Source of the DNA: Paraclostridium tenue
GTDB taxonomy: Bacteria > Bacillota > Clostridia > Peptostreptococcales > Peptostreptococcaceae
Length of the DNA stretch: 64,000 nt
Assembly: GCF_039521565.1 (NCBI RefSeq)
Contig: NZ_BAAACP010000001.1
Coordinates: forward strand, 248,001-312,000
Reading direction: 5' to 3'
Shown: positions 1-8,279 of the stretch, in pieces
How the letters are laid out: the number at the start of each line of letters is the position of its first letter
Position numbering within the stretch: position 1 is the first letter of the stretch
Program-made: the position numbers and the translations under genes
Notes under the pieces: model-generated
The model's database searches: none
What the model saw: the letters and a program-made list of their open reading frames with translations, nothing else
What the model was told of the DNA's origin: nothing

Positions 1-684
1 AGAGATACATATGTTGATATACCGGGACATGGATATGAGAAATTAACTCATGCATATGCATATGGTGGAATTGATTTATTAAAAGAAGTGTTTAAAAACA
101 ACTTTGATATAAATATAGATAAATATGTAGCTGTAAACTTTATTTCATTTATAGATGTTATGGATGAGATTGGAGGAGTAACAGTAGATATAAAAGCTAA
201 AGATATACATGAGATTAATACTTATATAGATGCTTGTTATAAATACTATGGAGATAGAGAAAATAAAGCTCCTAAGGAATATATAACTAAGCCTGGATTA
301 CAAAAATTAAATGGATATCAAGCATTAGCATTTAGTAGAATTAGATATACTGATAGTGCTTTTGCAAGAGATAATAGACATAGAGAAGTTGCTCAAAGTG
401 TTTATAATGAATTTTTAAAACAAGATCCTATGATGTATAAAAAGGCTGCTGAAATATTGTTAAGAAATACTAAAACTAATATAAGTCCTATGGAAATGAT
501 AGATTTAGGATTCACAGTTTATAATATAAAAGATAGTAATATTGAACAACTAGAATTTCCACTAGAGGGTCATAGAAATGGTCATATTATAAGTAAACAA
601 AAAGGTTGGGTCTTAGAGTGGGACAATGAGTATAATTTAAATGCTCTACATGAATTTATATTTGGGCAATCTTATAAAAAGTAG
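1..684 (+). CDS. LytR-CpsA-Psr (LCP) family protein, 5' end missing
   Basis: LCP proteins sit outside the membrane and move glycopolymers from undecaprenyl-phosphate carriers onto peptidoglycan. The frame is open from base 1 to the stop at 684, so the N-terminal anchor and start lie upstream. Visible family marks are RDTYVDIPG near the left edge, the downstream HAYAYGG, and SRIRYTDSAFARDNRHRE about two thirds along; the arginines and aspartates in these motifs bind the lipid pyrophosphate head in known LCP proteins. The next gene is a MurJ flippase, so both deal with lipid-linked wall precursors. A strong hairpin follows the stop. Which polymer is transferred cannot be read from sequence. Confidence 0.93.
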   Translation, partial: RDTYVDIPGHGYEKLTHAYAYGGIDLLKEVFKNNFDINIDKYVAVNFISFIDVMDEIGGVTVDIKAKDIHEINTYIDACYKYYGDRENKAPKEYITKPGLQKLNGYQALAFSRIRYTDSAFARDNRHREVAQSVYNEFLKQDPMMYKKAAEILLRNTKTNISPMEMIDLGFTVYNIKDSNIEQLEFPLEGHRNGHIISKQKGWVLEWDNEYNLNALHEFIFGQSYKK

Positions 685-688
685 TATA

Positions 689-722
689 AAAAGCTCATAG
701 ATTATAATCTATGAGCTTTTGT
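689..722 (+). terminator. Rho-independent terminator after the LCP gene
   Basis: A 13-bp near-perfect stem with an AT loop, followed by TTTTG. Confidence 0.85.
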
Positions 723-784
723 TAAGTTAATTATATAATATATTTAAGAATATTAATCATAAAAAATATGAATTGGAGGGAAAT

Positions 785-2329
785 ATGAGTAATTTAGCGA
801 AATCAGCATTTTGGCTTATGGTAGTTACTACTATGTCAAAAATTTTAGGGTTTGCAAGAGAGATAGTACTTGGATATTTTTATGGAACAAGTGCATATAG
901 TGATGTGTATATAACAGCTATGAATATACCTTTAGTGGTATTTGTAGGAATAGGAACAGCTTTAGCTACAACTTTTATTCCACTATATTATGAGGTATTG
1001 GAAGATAGTGGGGAAGAGAAGGCGTTAAAGTTTTCTAATAACATAATGTGTATAGTAGTAATATTAAGTTTAATTTTAGCTATATTAGGATACATATTTG
1101 CAGTACCATTAGTAAAGTTATTTGCTATGAAATTTACAGGAGTAAAATTAGCATTAACTGTTAGATTTGTAAGAATAATGATAATAGGTGTTGTTTGTAT
1201 AGGACTTAGCAATATAATGACTTCATACCTACAAATACAAGGAGATTTTACTATACCAGGTATGATAGGTTTTCCTAATAATATAATAGTAATAATATCT
1301 ATAGCTTTGAGTGCTATTATGAAAAATATAGATATTCTAGCTATAGGTGGATTAGTTGGAATGGCATCTCAATTTTTATTACAAGTACCATTCGCAATAA
1401 AAAAAGGTTATAGATTTAAGCCTGTATTAGATCTTAAAGATAAATATTTAAAGAAAATGTTATGGTTAGTAATTCCTGTGTTTATAGGAGTTGTGGTTAA
1501 CCAAGTTAATACAATGGTAGATAGAAGTTTAGCTTCAGGTTTAGGAGATGGAGTTATAACTGCGCTAAATAGCGCAAATAAATTAAATGGATTTATTTTA
1601 GGATTATTTATAGTTACTATAGGAGCTGTTATATATCCAACATTGTCAAAACTATCTACTGAAAATAATAAGGAAAAGTTTGCTGAGTCTGTAGCTAATA
1701 GTGTTAACTGTGTAAATTTAGTTGTGCTACCAACAACAGTAGGTGCAATAGTTTTAGCAACTCCTATAGTTAGAGTATTATTTCAAAGAGGTGCTTTTGA
1801 TGTAAAATCTACATCACTTACTGCTACTGCTTTGATATTTTATTCAGTAGGAACAATAGGATTTGGATTAAGGGACATATTAGGTAAAGTATTTTACTCT
1901 TTAAAAGATACTAAAACACCTATGATAAATGGTATAATAGCGGTTATTCTTAATATTGTGTTAAATTTAGTTTTAGTAAAGGTTATGGGACACGGTGGTT
2001 TAGCTTTAGCAACTAGTTTATCAGCTATTATATGTATATTATTACTATTTGGAAGTTTAAAGAAAAGAATCGGGTATTATGGACAAGATAAAATAAAAAA
2101 TACATTTTTTAAGTCCCTAGTATCAAGTCTTATAATGGGAGTAATAACTTATTTTGTTTATAAGTTTTGTATTTCTATATTGGGATTAGGATTTATAAAA
2201 GAAGCTATATCATTAGGTACATCTATAGGAATTGGAGCTATAGTATATTCTGTATTAGTTATGGTGTTTAAAGTAGATGAGATATATATATTTATAGATA
2301 TGATTAAGAAAAAGATAGGTAGAGCATAG
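785..2329 (+). CDS. murJ: MurJ/MviN-type lipid II flippase
   Basis: Predicted to flip lipid II across the membrane for wall synthesis. The 514-residue protein is hydrophobic throughout and fits the 14-helix MATE-like MurJ fold. The N-terminal stretch SKILGFAREIVLGYFYG with its conserved arginine is typical, as is FQRGAFD near residue 340. I start at ATG 785, because GGAGGG at 775-780 gives a good ribosome site; the upstream in-frame TTG at 773 overlaps it. Terminator-like hairpins lie on both sides, so it is probably a single transcription unit. MurJ and O-antigen-type MviN flippases are hard to tell apart, but length and N-terminus favour MurJ. Confidence 0.9.
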   Translation: MSNLAKSAFWLMVVTTMSKILGFAREIVLGYFYGTSAYSDVYITAMNIPLVVFVGIGTALATTFIPLYYEVLEDSGEEKALKFSNNIMCIVVILSLILAILGYIFAVPLVKLFAMKFTGVKLALTVRFVRIMIIGVVCIGLSNIMTSYLQIQGDFTIPGMIGFPNNIIVIISIALSAIMKNIDILAIGGLVGMASQFLLQVPFAIKKGYRFKPVLDLKDKYLKKMLWLVIPVFIGVVVNQVNTMVDRSLASGLGDGVITALNSANKLNGFILGLFIVTIGAVIYPTLSKLSTENNKEKFAESVANSVNCVNLVVLPTTVGAIVLATPIVRVLFQRGAFDVKSTSLTATALIFYSVGTIGFGLRDILGKVFYSLKDTKTPMINGIIAVILNIVLNLVLVKVMGHGGLALATSLSAIICILLLFGSLKKRIGYYGQDKIKNTFFKSLVSSLIMGVITYFVYKFCISILGLGFIKEAISLGTSIGIGAIVYSVLVMVFKVDEIYIFIDMIKKKIGRA

Positions 2330-2393
2330 TAAATCTAATAAATATTAACATAAATTTGTAGGTATAAAAGAACTTATATAAAATTTACATACT

Positions 2394-2428
2394 AAGGGGC
2401 TATTTAAAGTAGACCCTTTTGTTTTTTA
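2394..2428 (+). terminator. Terminator after murJ
   Basis: AAGGGGCTA and TAGACCCTT pair with one mismatch around a short AT loop, followed by a run of T. Confidence 0.7.
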
Positions 2429-2560
2429 TTTTCTAACAATAAGTTTAAAAATTTATAGAAGCTTTGATTATTATAAAAAATATAAAATAATTTAAAAAAA
2501 GGAAAATTAGTAAAATCAATAGAATTGATATAAAAAGAATATAGAGTAAGGAGTAAATAA

Positions 2561-3154
2561 ATGAGTAAGGAAACAAAAGTAGTAGTAGCATCAACCATAT
2601 TAACAACCGTTGTAGTATCTGGGTTTACTTTATCTCAGGGGCCTATAGGTTTTGATAAAGAAGAATATAAAAGGGTAAAACAAGAAGTGGTTGTAAAAGA
2701 TATTGAAGCTAAGCAAAAAGAGGTTAAAAAAACAGAACAAGCAACTAAGGATTCAATTAAAGAGGAAGAAAACAAAGAACAGATAAAAAGAATTAAAGAA
2801 AAGGATAATAAAGAAAGTATATCTAAAAATCAAACGGAAATTAAAGAAAAATCTAAATCAGTGAAATTAGAGATACAAGATCAGAAAAAACCATCAAAGG
2901 AGGAAAAACCAAAACCATCAAAGATAGAAAAACCAAGACCATCAATAACATTAAAGCCATCAGTAGATATCCAAAAACCACCAACAACATTACCGATAGA
3001 GCCGATACAACCAGAGACACAAAAACCTCCGGTATCACAAGAGTCACCAATAAAACCAGAAATACAGCAACCACCAGTAGAACCAGAAATACAGCAACCA
3101 CCAGTATTACCAGAACCGCCAACAGAGTCAGAAAATTCACAAATACCAGAATAA
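2561..3154 (+). CDS. Lysine/proline-rich membrane-anchored surface protein, unknown function
   Basis: I do not recognise a family. AAGGAG precedes the ATG. Residues about 7-27 form a hydrophobic anchor or uncleaved signal. Residues 35-105 are highly charged (Lys/Glu) and probably helical. Residues 105-197 are proline-rich, built on variants of KPSK, QKPP and PEIQQPPVEPE. The tail has no LPXTG motif or cell-wall-binding domain and simply ends in PE. Layout suggests an anchored extracellular stalk spanning the wall. The proline region is a near-perfect DNA repeat and could vary in length between strains. It stands alone between murJ and the xpt riboswitch. Confidence 0.72.
   Translation: MSKETKVVVASTILTTVVVSGFTLSQGPIGFDKEEYKRVKQEVVVKDIEAKQKEVKKTEQATKDSIKEEENKEQIKRIKEKDNKESISKNQTEIKEKSKSVKLEIQDQKKPSKEEKPKPSKIEKPRPSITLKPSVDIQKPPTTLPIEPIQPETQKPPVSQESPIKPEIQQPPVEPEIQQPPVLPEPPTESENSQIPE
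3049..3112 (+). repeat. In-gene direct repeat coding PEIQQPPV
   Basis: Two adjacent copies of about 27 bases encoding (E/K)PEIQQPPV lie inside the proline-rich gene; such repeats gain or lose units by slippage. Confidence 0.7.
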
Positions 3155-3243
3155 ACAAATACGTTATCAAATCAGAAATATTATATTCAATTATTAATTT
3201 AAAAAATAGCATACAAACTATGATATATGTGATAAATTTAATA

Positions 3244-3272
3244 TTGATTAATATACTTTAATGATTTATAAT
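3244..3272 (+). promoter_or_regulatory. Promoter of the xpt riboswitch leader
   Basis: TTGATT at 3244-3249, a 17-base spacer and a perfect TATAAT at 3267-3272 place the transcript start about 20 bases before the aptamer. Confidence 0.7.
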
Positions 3273-3300
3273 TAGATAAACTAAATAACAAATTATCATA

Positions 3301-3367
3301 CCTGTATAAATTTGACAATAAGGGTCAAGAGTTTCTACCAAATCACCGTAAATGATTTGACTACAGG
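3301..3367 (+). ncRNA. Purine riboswitch aptamer, guanine class
   Basis: The three-way junction is complete: P1 CCTGTA/TACAGG, P2 TTGAC/GTCAA, P3 AAATCA/TGATTT, and the conserved joining string GTTTCTACCA. The base that sets specificity (position 74 in known structures) is C in TTTGACTACAGG, which is the guanine/hypoxanthine class; adenine switches have T. The next gene is xpt, a classic target. The 3' side of P1 can instead pair with TCCTGTC of the following terminator, giving ligand-dependent termination. Confidence 0.95.
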
Positions 3368-3397
3368 AAGTTTATTTATTATATAAATAGTAAATAT

Positions 3398-3430
3398 AAA
3401 CTCCTGTCTTTTATGACAGGAGTTTTTTTA
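3398..3430 (+). terminator. Expression-platform terminator of the guanine riboswitch
   Basis: An 11-bp stem AAACTCCTGTC/GACAGGAGTTT is followed by a T tract; its 5' arm is complementary to the P1 3' strand of the aptamer. Confidence 0.9.
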
Positions 3431-3480
3431 TAAGCTTTCTTAAAGTATTTATGCAGGCACTACAATTCGGAGGAGTACTT

Positions 3481-4053
3481 ATGGAAAAGTTAAAACAAAA
3501 AATATTAACTGAAGGAAGAGTTTCAGGTGATGATATATTAAAAGTTGATAGTTTCCTAAATCATCAACTAGATGTAGCATTTTTAAATGAAATAGGTAAA
3601 GAATTTGCTAAAAGATTTGAAGGTAAAAAAATTGATAAGATACTTACTATAGAAGCTTCAGGAATAGCTATCGCATCTATTGCTTCTCAACATTTTGGAA
3701 ATGTTCCAGTTGTATTTGCAAAAAAAGTTGAATCAAAAAATTTAGATAAAGATGTATATGAAGCTCAAGTATATTCATTTACAAAAGCTAAAAATTATAC
3801 TATAAGAGTTTCTAAAAAATACTTAAATGAAGGTGAAAATATATTAGTTTTAGATGATTTCTTAGCAAATGGAAGAGCAGCTATAGGATTAAATGAATTA
3901 GTTGAACAAGCTGGTGCTAACTTAGTTGGAGTTGGTATAGTTATTGAAAAAGGATTCCAAGAAGGAGCTAAGCTTTTAGAATCTAAAAACATAAATTTAC
4001 AATCATTAGTTGTACTTGATTCAATCAAAGACGGTAAGGTAAACTTTAGATAA
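3481..4053 (+). CDS. xpt: Xanthine phosphoribosyltransferase
   Basis: Joins xanthine to PRPP to make XMP in cytoplasmic purine salvage. The 190-residue length matches the family. The PRPP-binding loop is ILVLDDFLANGRAA (about residues 121-134), and LKVDSFLNHQLD near the N-terminus is typical of Xpt. I choose ATG 3481, with GGAGGAG just upstream, over the longer frame from about 3451, which runs through the leader. Control is by the guanine riboswitch immediately upstream. Unlike Bacillus, no purine permease (pbuX) follows; an AzgA-type permease is found alone at 54804. Confidence 0.96.
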   Translation: MEKLKQKILTEGRVSGDDILKVDSFLNHQLDVAFLNEIGKEFAKRFEGKKIDKILTIEASGIAIASIASQHFGNVPVVFAKKVESKNLDKDVYEAQVYSFTKAKNYTIRVSKKYLNEGENILVLDDFLANGRAAIGLNELVEQAGANLVGVGIVIEKGFQEGAKLLESKNINLQSLVVLDSIKDGKVNFR

Positions 4054-4079
4054 AAGTTGGGATATCCCAACTTTTTATT
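4053..4079 (+). terminator. Terminator after xpt
   Basis: AAAGTTGGGATATCCCAACTTTTT is a perfect GC-containing stem with a T tail. A second hairpin (AACCACCTA/TAGGTGGTT) lies at 4115-4139 without a good T tract. Confidence 0.85.
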
Positions 4080-4157
4080 TTTATGGATTAAATTGTGTGT
4101 ATTGCTTAATATTAAACCACCTATTTTTATAGGTGGTTATAATTTTGCATATAACTA

Positions 4158-4186
4158 TTGGAAAATAATAGGTAATTTGATATTAT
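4158..4186 (+). promoter_or_regulatory. Promoter of the lic-like operon
   Basis: TTGGAA at 4158-4163, a 17-base spacer and TATTAT at 4181-4186. Confidence 0.65.
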
Positions 4187-4193
4187 ATAACCA

Positions 4194-4210
4194 TGTTCAA
4201 TAATTGAACA
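4194..4210 (+). promoter_or_regulatory. Palindromic operator candidate, TGTTCAA-TAA-TTGAACA
   Basis: A perfect 7-bp inverted repeat around 3 bases lies at the expected transcription start and just before the ribosome site of a gene whose own N-terminus is a winged helix. The position suits a repressor, most simply the product of this gene. Confidence 0.6.
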
Positions 4211-4223
4211 AAAGGAGAGGTTT

Positions 4224-6056
4224 ATGAAAAAATATAAAATATTAAAATATATAAATGAAAATAAAAATATAACTCAACGAGATATAAGTAAAAGTTTAAG
4301 AATATCTATAGGAAATGTTAATTCAATAATAAAGAAAATGGAAAAGGAAGATCTAATAGAAATTAAAAAACATTCAAATAAACAAGAATATAAAATAACT
4401 AAAAGAGGATTTGAAGAATTAGAGGAACGTATAAAAGAAAATAAATTAGAAAAAATATCTATAAATAATGATGAAAATAAAAAAATAAAGCAAGCTGTAA
4501 TATTAGCAGCAGGCGAAAAAAAGATATTTAAAAAGCCAGTATCATTCTTGGACTTAGAAGATGGAAAAATAATAGACAGATTTATAAATATATTAAAATT
4601 AAATGGAATAGAAAAAATAGTAATAGTAACAGGTTATAAAAGTGAATACTTTGAAGAATATGTAAAAGACAAAAATATAATACTTGTAAAAAATGAAAAA
4701 TATAAATGGACTGGAACAATGCATTCTCTAGCTATGGTAAAAGATGTTATAAATGATGACTTTATATTACTTGAAAATGATATGATATTTGAAGAAAGCG
4801 CCATAGAGCAAATATTAAAAGATAAAAATAGAAACTGTATGCTGATAACTAGTGAAAGTGGATCTGGAGATGAAGCGTTAGTAGAAATAAGAGATGGATA
4901 TGTTTATAAAATGTCTAAAGATATCCATCAATTCAATAAAATTGATGGTGAAATGATAGGTATAAGTAAAATATCTTATGAAGTATTTAATAAAATGTTA
5001 GAGTTATTTAAAGACAATAAAAATCCATATTTAAACTATGAGTATGCATTAATGGATATAGCAAGAGACTATAAAGTAGGGTATATAAAACCCGATAACT
5101 TGGTTTGGACAGAAATAGATATTCAAGAACATTATGAAAGAGCAATAAAATATATATATCCAAAATTAAAAAGAAAAGAGAAAGAGATAAAAGTTAATAA
5201 CATAAAAAATCTTTTATCTGAAGCACTTAATATAAGCTGTGAAGTTATTGATAAAGTAGAATCTATAGGAGGTATGACAAATAAAAACTTTAAGGTTCGT
5301 ATGAATAATGAAGACTATATATTAAGAATACCTGGTAGTGGAACAGAAGAAATGATAAGCAGATATAGTGAAAAAAATAACACTTTAGTAGCAAGCGAAT
5401 TAAATCTAGATACAGATATGATATATTTCAATGAAGAAAGTGGAGTGAAACTAGCTAAATACATAAAGAATTCGGAAACAATAACTCCTAAAAGTGCAAA
5501 AAGAGAAAATAATATGATAGAAATTACCAATATATTAAGAAAACTTCATACATCTAATGCTACATTTGTAAATAAATTTGATGTATTTGAAAAAATAGAA
5601 GAATATGAAGTGTTGTTAAAAGAAGTGAATGGCAGCAATTTTGAAGATTATGACTATGTAAAGAATAAAGTATTAAACTTAAAAAATATACTTAATGACA
5701 TTGGAATTAAAAATGTTCCTTGTCACAATGATACTGTTCCAGAAAACTTCGTAAAAGATAGAGAAAGAATATATTTAATAGACTGGGAATATTCAGGAAT
5801 GAATGATCCTATGTGGGATTTAGCAGCACATTGTTTAGAATGTGAATTTAATGAAGATGAAGAAGAATTATTTTTAAATTTATATTTTAATAAAAGTGTA
5901 GAAGAAAAATATAGAACTAAAATTCTTATATATAAAATTTGTCAGGACTTTTTATGGAGTATATGGACAAACATAAAAGAAGCAAAAGGCGACAATTTTG
6001 GGACTTATGGAGAAGATAGATATAACAGAGCAAAAGAAAATTTAAAGAAATTATAA
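4224..6056 (+). CDS. Fused winged-helix / nucleotidyltransferase / choline-kinase (LicA-like) protein
   Basis: The 610-residue protein has three parts. Residues 1-72 are a winged-helix DNA-binding domain. Residues about 90-320 resemble sugar- and choline-phosphate nucleotidyltransferases. Residues about 325-610 are a choline/ethanolamine-kinase-type phosphotransferase with the Brenner-like motif HNDTVPENF (near 499) and IDWEYSGMNDPMWDLA (near 520), strong LicA/choline-kinase marks. The nucleotidyltransferase loop reads LAAGEKKIFKKP, without the usual GxGxR..P..K, so that domain may be inactive or use another substrate. LicB-like and LicC-like genes follow, so the locus probably takes up choline and makes CDP-choline for decorating surface polymers. 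The DNA-binding domain suggests autoregulation at the palindrome upstream. Confidence 0.88.
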   Translation: MKKYKILKYINENKNITQRDISKSLRISIGNVNSIIKKMEKEDLIEIKKHSNKQEYKITKRGFEELEERIKENKLEKISINNDENKKIKQAVILAAGEKKIFKKPVSFLDLEDGKIIDRFINILKLNGIEKIVIVTGYKSEYFEEYVKDKNIILVKNEKYKWTGTMHSLAMVKDVINDDFILLENDMIFEESAIEQILKDKNRNCMLITSESGSGDEALVEIRDGYVYKMSKDIHQFNKIDGEMIGISKISYEVFNKMLELFKDNKNPYLNYEYALMDIARDYKVGYIKPDNLVWTEIDIQEHYERAIKYIYPKLKRKEKEIKVNNIKNLLSEALNISCEVIDKVESIGGMTNKNFKVRMNNEDYILRIPGSGTEEMISRYSEKNNTLVASELNLDTDMIYFNEESGVKLAKYIKNSETITPKSAKRENNMIEITNILRKLHTSNATFVNKFDVFEKIEEYEVLLKEVNGSNFEDYDYVKNKVLNLKNILNDIGIKNVPCHNDTVPENFVKDRERIYLIDWEYSGMNDPMWDLAAHCLECEFNEDEEELFLNLYFNKSVEEKYRTKILIYKICQDFLWSIWTNIKEAKGDNFGTYGEDRYNRAKENLKKL

Positions 6057-6075
6057 GATTGTATGGAGAATAAAT

Positions 6076-7002
6076 ATGGTTAATAAAAACAAAGGTTTGT
6101 TTTCTGGGGTAATGTCTGGAGCTTTGTGGGGGTTAGATACGGTCTTAACGGGGATAATTCTTGGTAGCAGTTTTTTTATAGGAACAAAAAAAGCAATATT
6201 ATTGGCACCATTTGTTAGCGTATTTTTACATGATACGTTCTCTAGTTTATGGATGTTTTTATATATGATAATAACAAGGCAAGCAAAACAAGTAGTAAAT
6301 GCATTAAAAACAAGAAGTGGAAAATATATTTGTTTAGCAGCTTTATTTGGCGGCCCAATAGGAATGTATGCGTATTTATTGGCTATAAAGTATATAGGAG
6401 CAGGATATACTGCTAGTATATCTGCAATATACCCTGCTGCAGGAGCATTTTGGTCATATATTTTTTTAAAAGAAAAATTAAGCAAAAGAGCCTTTATAGG
6501 ACTTATAATTAGTGTTTCTTCAGTAATAATACTAGGATATTTTCCTGATAAAATAGAAATTAGTAACTACCTATTAGGATTTTTTTTAGCTTTAGTATGT
6601 GTCGTAGGATGGTCACTAGAAAGTGTTATATGTGCTTATGGAATGAAGGAAGATGAAGTTAGTCCAACACAAGCACTTCAAATAAGACAACTTGTATCAA
6701 CTATATTTTATGGAGTAATTATAATACCTGTAATAGGTGGGATTGGGTTATCTAGTGAAGCTGTTACATCTAATATATCTATTTTAATAGGCTTTACAGC
6801 ATTAGTAGGAACAGCATCGTATATATTTTACTATACAGCAATTGACTCTATAGGGCCTGTTAAAGCAACTGGATTAAATATAACTTATTGTATATGGGCT
6901 ATACTATTTGATACAGTTATTTTACGTAGTAATATTACATTAAAATTAATATTATGTAGTATTTTCATCATAATAGGATCTATTATGGTTTCTAAAAATT
7001 AA
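6076..7002 (+). CDS. licB: LicB-like choline permease, DMT/EamA family
   Basis: The 308-residue membrane protein has about ten hydrophobic helices in two halves, as in drug/metabolite (EamA) transporters. It starts 19 bases after the fused LicA-like gene and ends 21 before the LicC-like gene, so it is co-transcribed. In the pneumococcal and Haemophilus lic loci the protein in this position imports choline, and that role is inferred here from context. Start at ATG 6076 with GGAGAA upstream. A different amino-alcohol substrate, such as ethanolamine, cannot be excluded. Confidence 0.82.
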   Translation: MVNKNKGLFSGVMSGALWGLDTVLTGIILGSSFFIGTKKAILLAPFVSVFLHDTFSSLWMFLYMIITRQAKQVVNALKTRSGKYICLAALFGGPIGMYAYLLAIKYIGAGYTASISAIYPAAGAFWSYIFLKEKLSKRAFIGLIISVSSVIILGYFPDKIEISNYLLGFFLALVCVVGWSLESVICAYGMKEDEVSPTQALQIRQLVSTIFYGVIIIPVIGGIGLSSEAVTSNISILIGFTALVGTASYIFYYTAIDSIGPVKATGLNITYCIWAILFDTVILRSNITLKLILCSIFIIIGSIMVSKN

Positions 7003-7023
7003 TTTTATTTAAGGAGTATATTT

Positions 7024-7716
7024 ATGAGAGCAATACTTTTAGCGGCAGGAATGGGAACAAGATTAAGACCATTAACTCTTACAACACCTAAATCTTTGGT
7101 AAAAGTTAATGGATACCCAATGATAGAAAGACAAATAGAATTTTTAAATGAAATAGGTGTTGATGAAATAATAGTTGTTACTGGATATTTAAAGGAAAAG
7201 TTTGAATATCTTAAAGAAAAATATGGAGTTAAACTTATTCATAATGATAAGTTTGATATATATAATAATATATACACAATGTACCTAGTTAGAGAATATC
7301 TAGGAGATAGTTATGTAATAGATTCAGATGTTTATATACATAAAAATTTTTTAGAAAGAGATATAGAAAAATCTACATATTTTAGTGGATATAAAACAGG
7401 ATTTAAAAATGAATGGAAATTAGTATTTAATGAAAATAATAGAGTTAATGATATAGTAGTAACAGATGGAGAAGGGTATATCTTATCAGGTATATCATAT
7501 TGGAGTAAAAAAGATGCTATAACTATAGTTAAGGAATTAGAAAAGTGTATAAAAAGTAATAACTTTAAGGATTTATATTGGGATGATATTGTAAAAGATA
7601 ACTTGTATAAATTAGATGTATTTATTAAAAAAATTGGAGAAAAAGACTCATTTGAAATTGATTCATTAGAAGATTTATATAGATTAAATAAAATATTAAA
7701 TAATATGGTGCGTTAG
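7024..7716 (+). CDS. licC: CTP:phosphocholine cytidylyltransferase, LicC-like
   Basis: Predicted to make CDP-choline from CTP and phosphocholine. The 230-residue length matches LicC. The intact nucleotide loop is LLAAGMGTRLRPLTLTTPKS at residues 5-24, and the later stretches HNDKFDIYNNIYTMYLVREY and SYVIDSDVYI closely resemble pneumococcal LicC, including the Asp that holds Mg. AAGGAG lies 8 bases before the ATG. It completes the import-kinase-cytidylyltransferase set with the two genes before it. No LicD-type transferase is in this window, so the final acceptor step must be encoded elsewhere. Confidence 0.9.
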   Translation: MRAILLAAGMGTRLRPLTLTTPKSLVKVNGYPMIERQIEFLNEIGVDEIIVVTGYLKEKFEYLKEKYGVKLIHNDKFDIYNNIYTMYLVREYLGDSYVIDSDVYIHKNFLERDIEKSTYFSGYKTGFKNEWKLVFNENNRVNDIVVTDGEGYILSGISYWSKKDAITIVKELEKCIKSNNFKDLYWDDIVKDNLYKLDVFIKKIGEKDSFEIDSLEDLYRLNKILNNMVR

Positions 7717-7959
7717 TTAAAATTGATTTTATTAAGAAAATTATATTTTAATATCTTTTCTCTTTAAAAATAATGAATTTATATCTTTTTATTTGCATAC
7801 TTTTTATTACCTATTATCGATATGGATTTTAATTGGTGCAATTTTATAATATTTAGGAATAATTTGTAGAAAAAAATAGACAAGAATCACTATTAAATAA
7901 TAAAAAAATATTATATAATCTACATATGGGAAAAAATGGGTTAAAAAGGGAGGTCCCAT

Positions 7960-8115
7960 ATGAGACTAAAGATAAAATTGGTAATTGGGATTACCTTAGT
8001 TTTAATAATGTTGGGGTTATCATATATTATTATAAACACTACTATAATGTATTATCAAGAATTTGGGAGTATTTCGAATTATCTTTATGAATATAAAGAA
8101 GAAAATAAAATATAG
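7960..8115 (+). CDS. Small single-span membrane protein, 51 residues
   Basis: Unrecognised short gene. A very good ribosome site (AAGGGAGG) lies 6 bases before ATG 7960. The product begins MRLKIKL, then has one hydrophobic helix (about residues 7-29, with GITLVLIMLGLSYIIIN), and ends in a short tail with YLYEYKEENKI. A terminator follows 13 bases after the stop, so this is a compact independent gene between the lic operon and the deacetylase gene. A signal-anchor topology is likely. Confidence 0.65.
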   Translation: MRLKIKLVIGITLVLIMLGLSYIIINTTIMYYQEFGSISNYLYEYKEENKI

Positions 8116-8127
8116 TACTACGAAATT

Positions 8128-8150
8128 AAACTGCGTAAGCAGTTTTTTTA
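8128..8150 (+). terminator. Terminator after the 51-residue membrane protein
   Basis: AACTGC-GTAA-GCAGTT stem with seven T after it. Confidence 0.85.
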
Positions 8151-8279
8151 TTGTAAAAATATTTAATTTACAATTTTGAAATAGTTGTTACGAATCTGTA
8201 ATACAAAAAGAGCATTATATATAGTATAATTAATTCATAAGAAAAAATGACAGGAAACGACAGTTAGGGGGGAATTTTT

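Noticed and set aside
2853..3212. 119-codon minus-strand frame opposite the proline-rich gene
   Set aside because: It mirrors the repeat on the other strand, has a biased Leu/Val makeup and no ribosome site.
4115..4139. Second terminator after xpt
   Set aside because: The hairpin is good but lacks a proper T run; the one at 4053 already ends the transcript.
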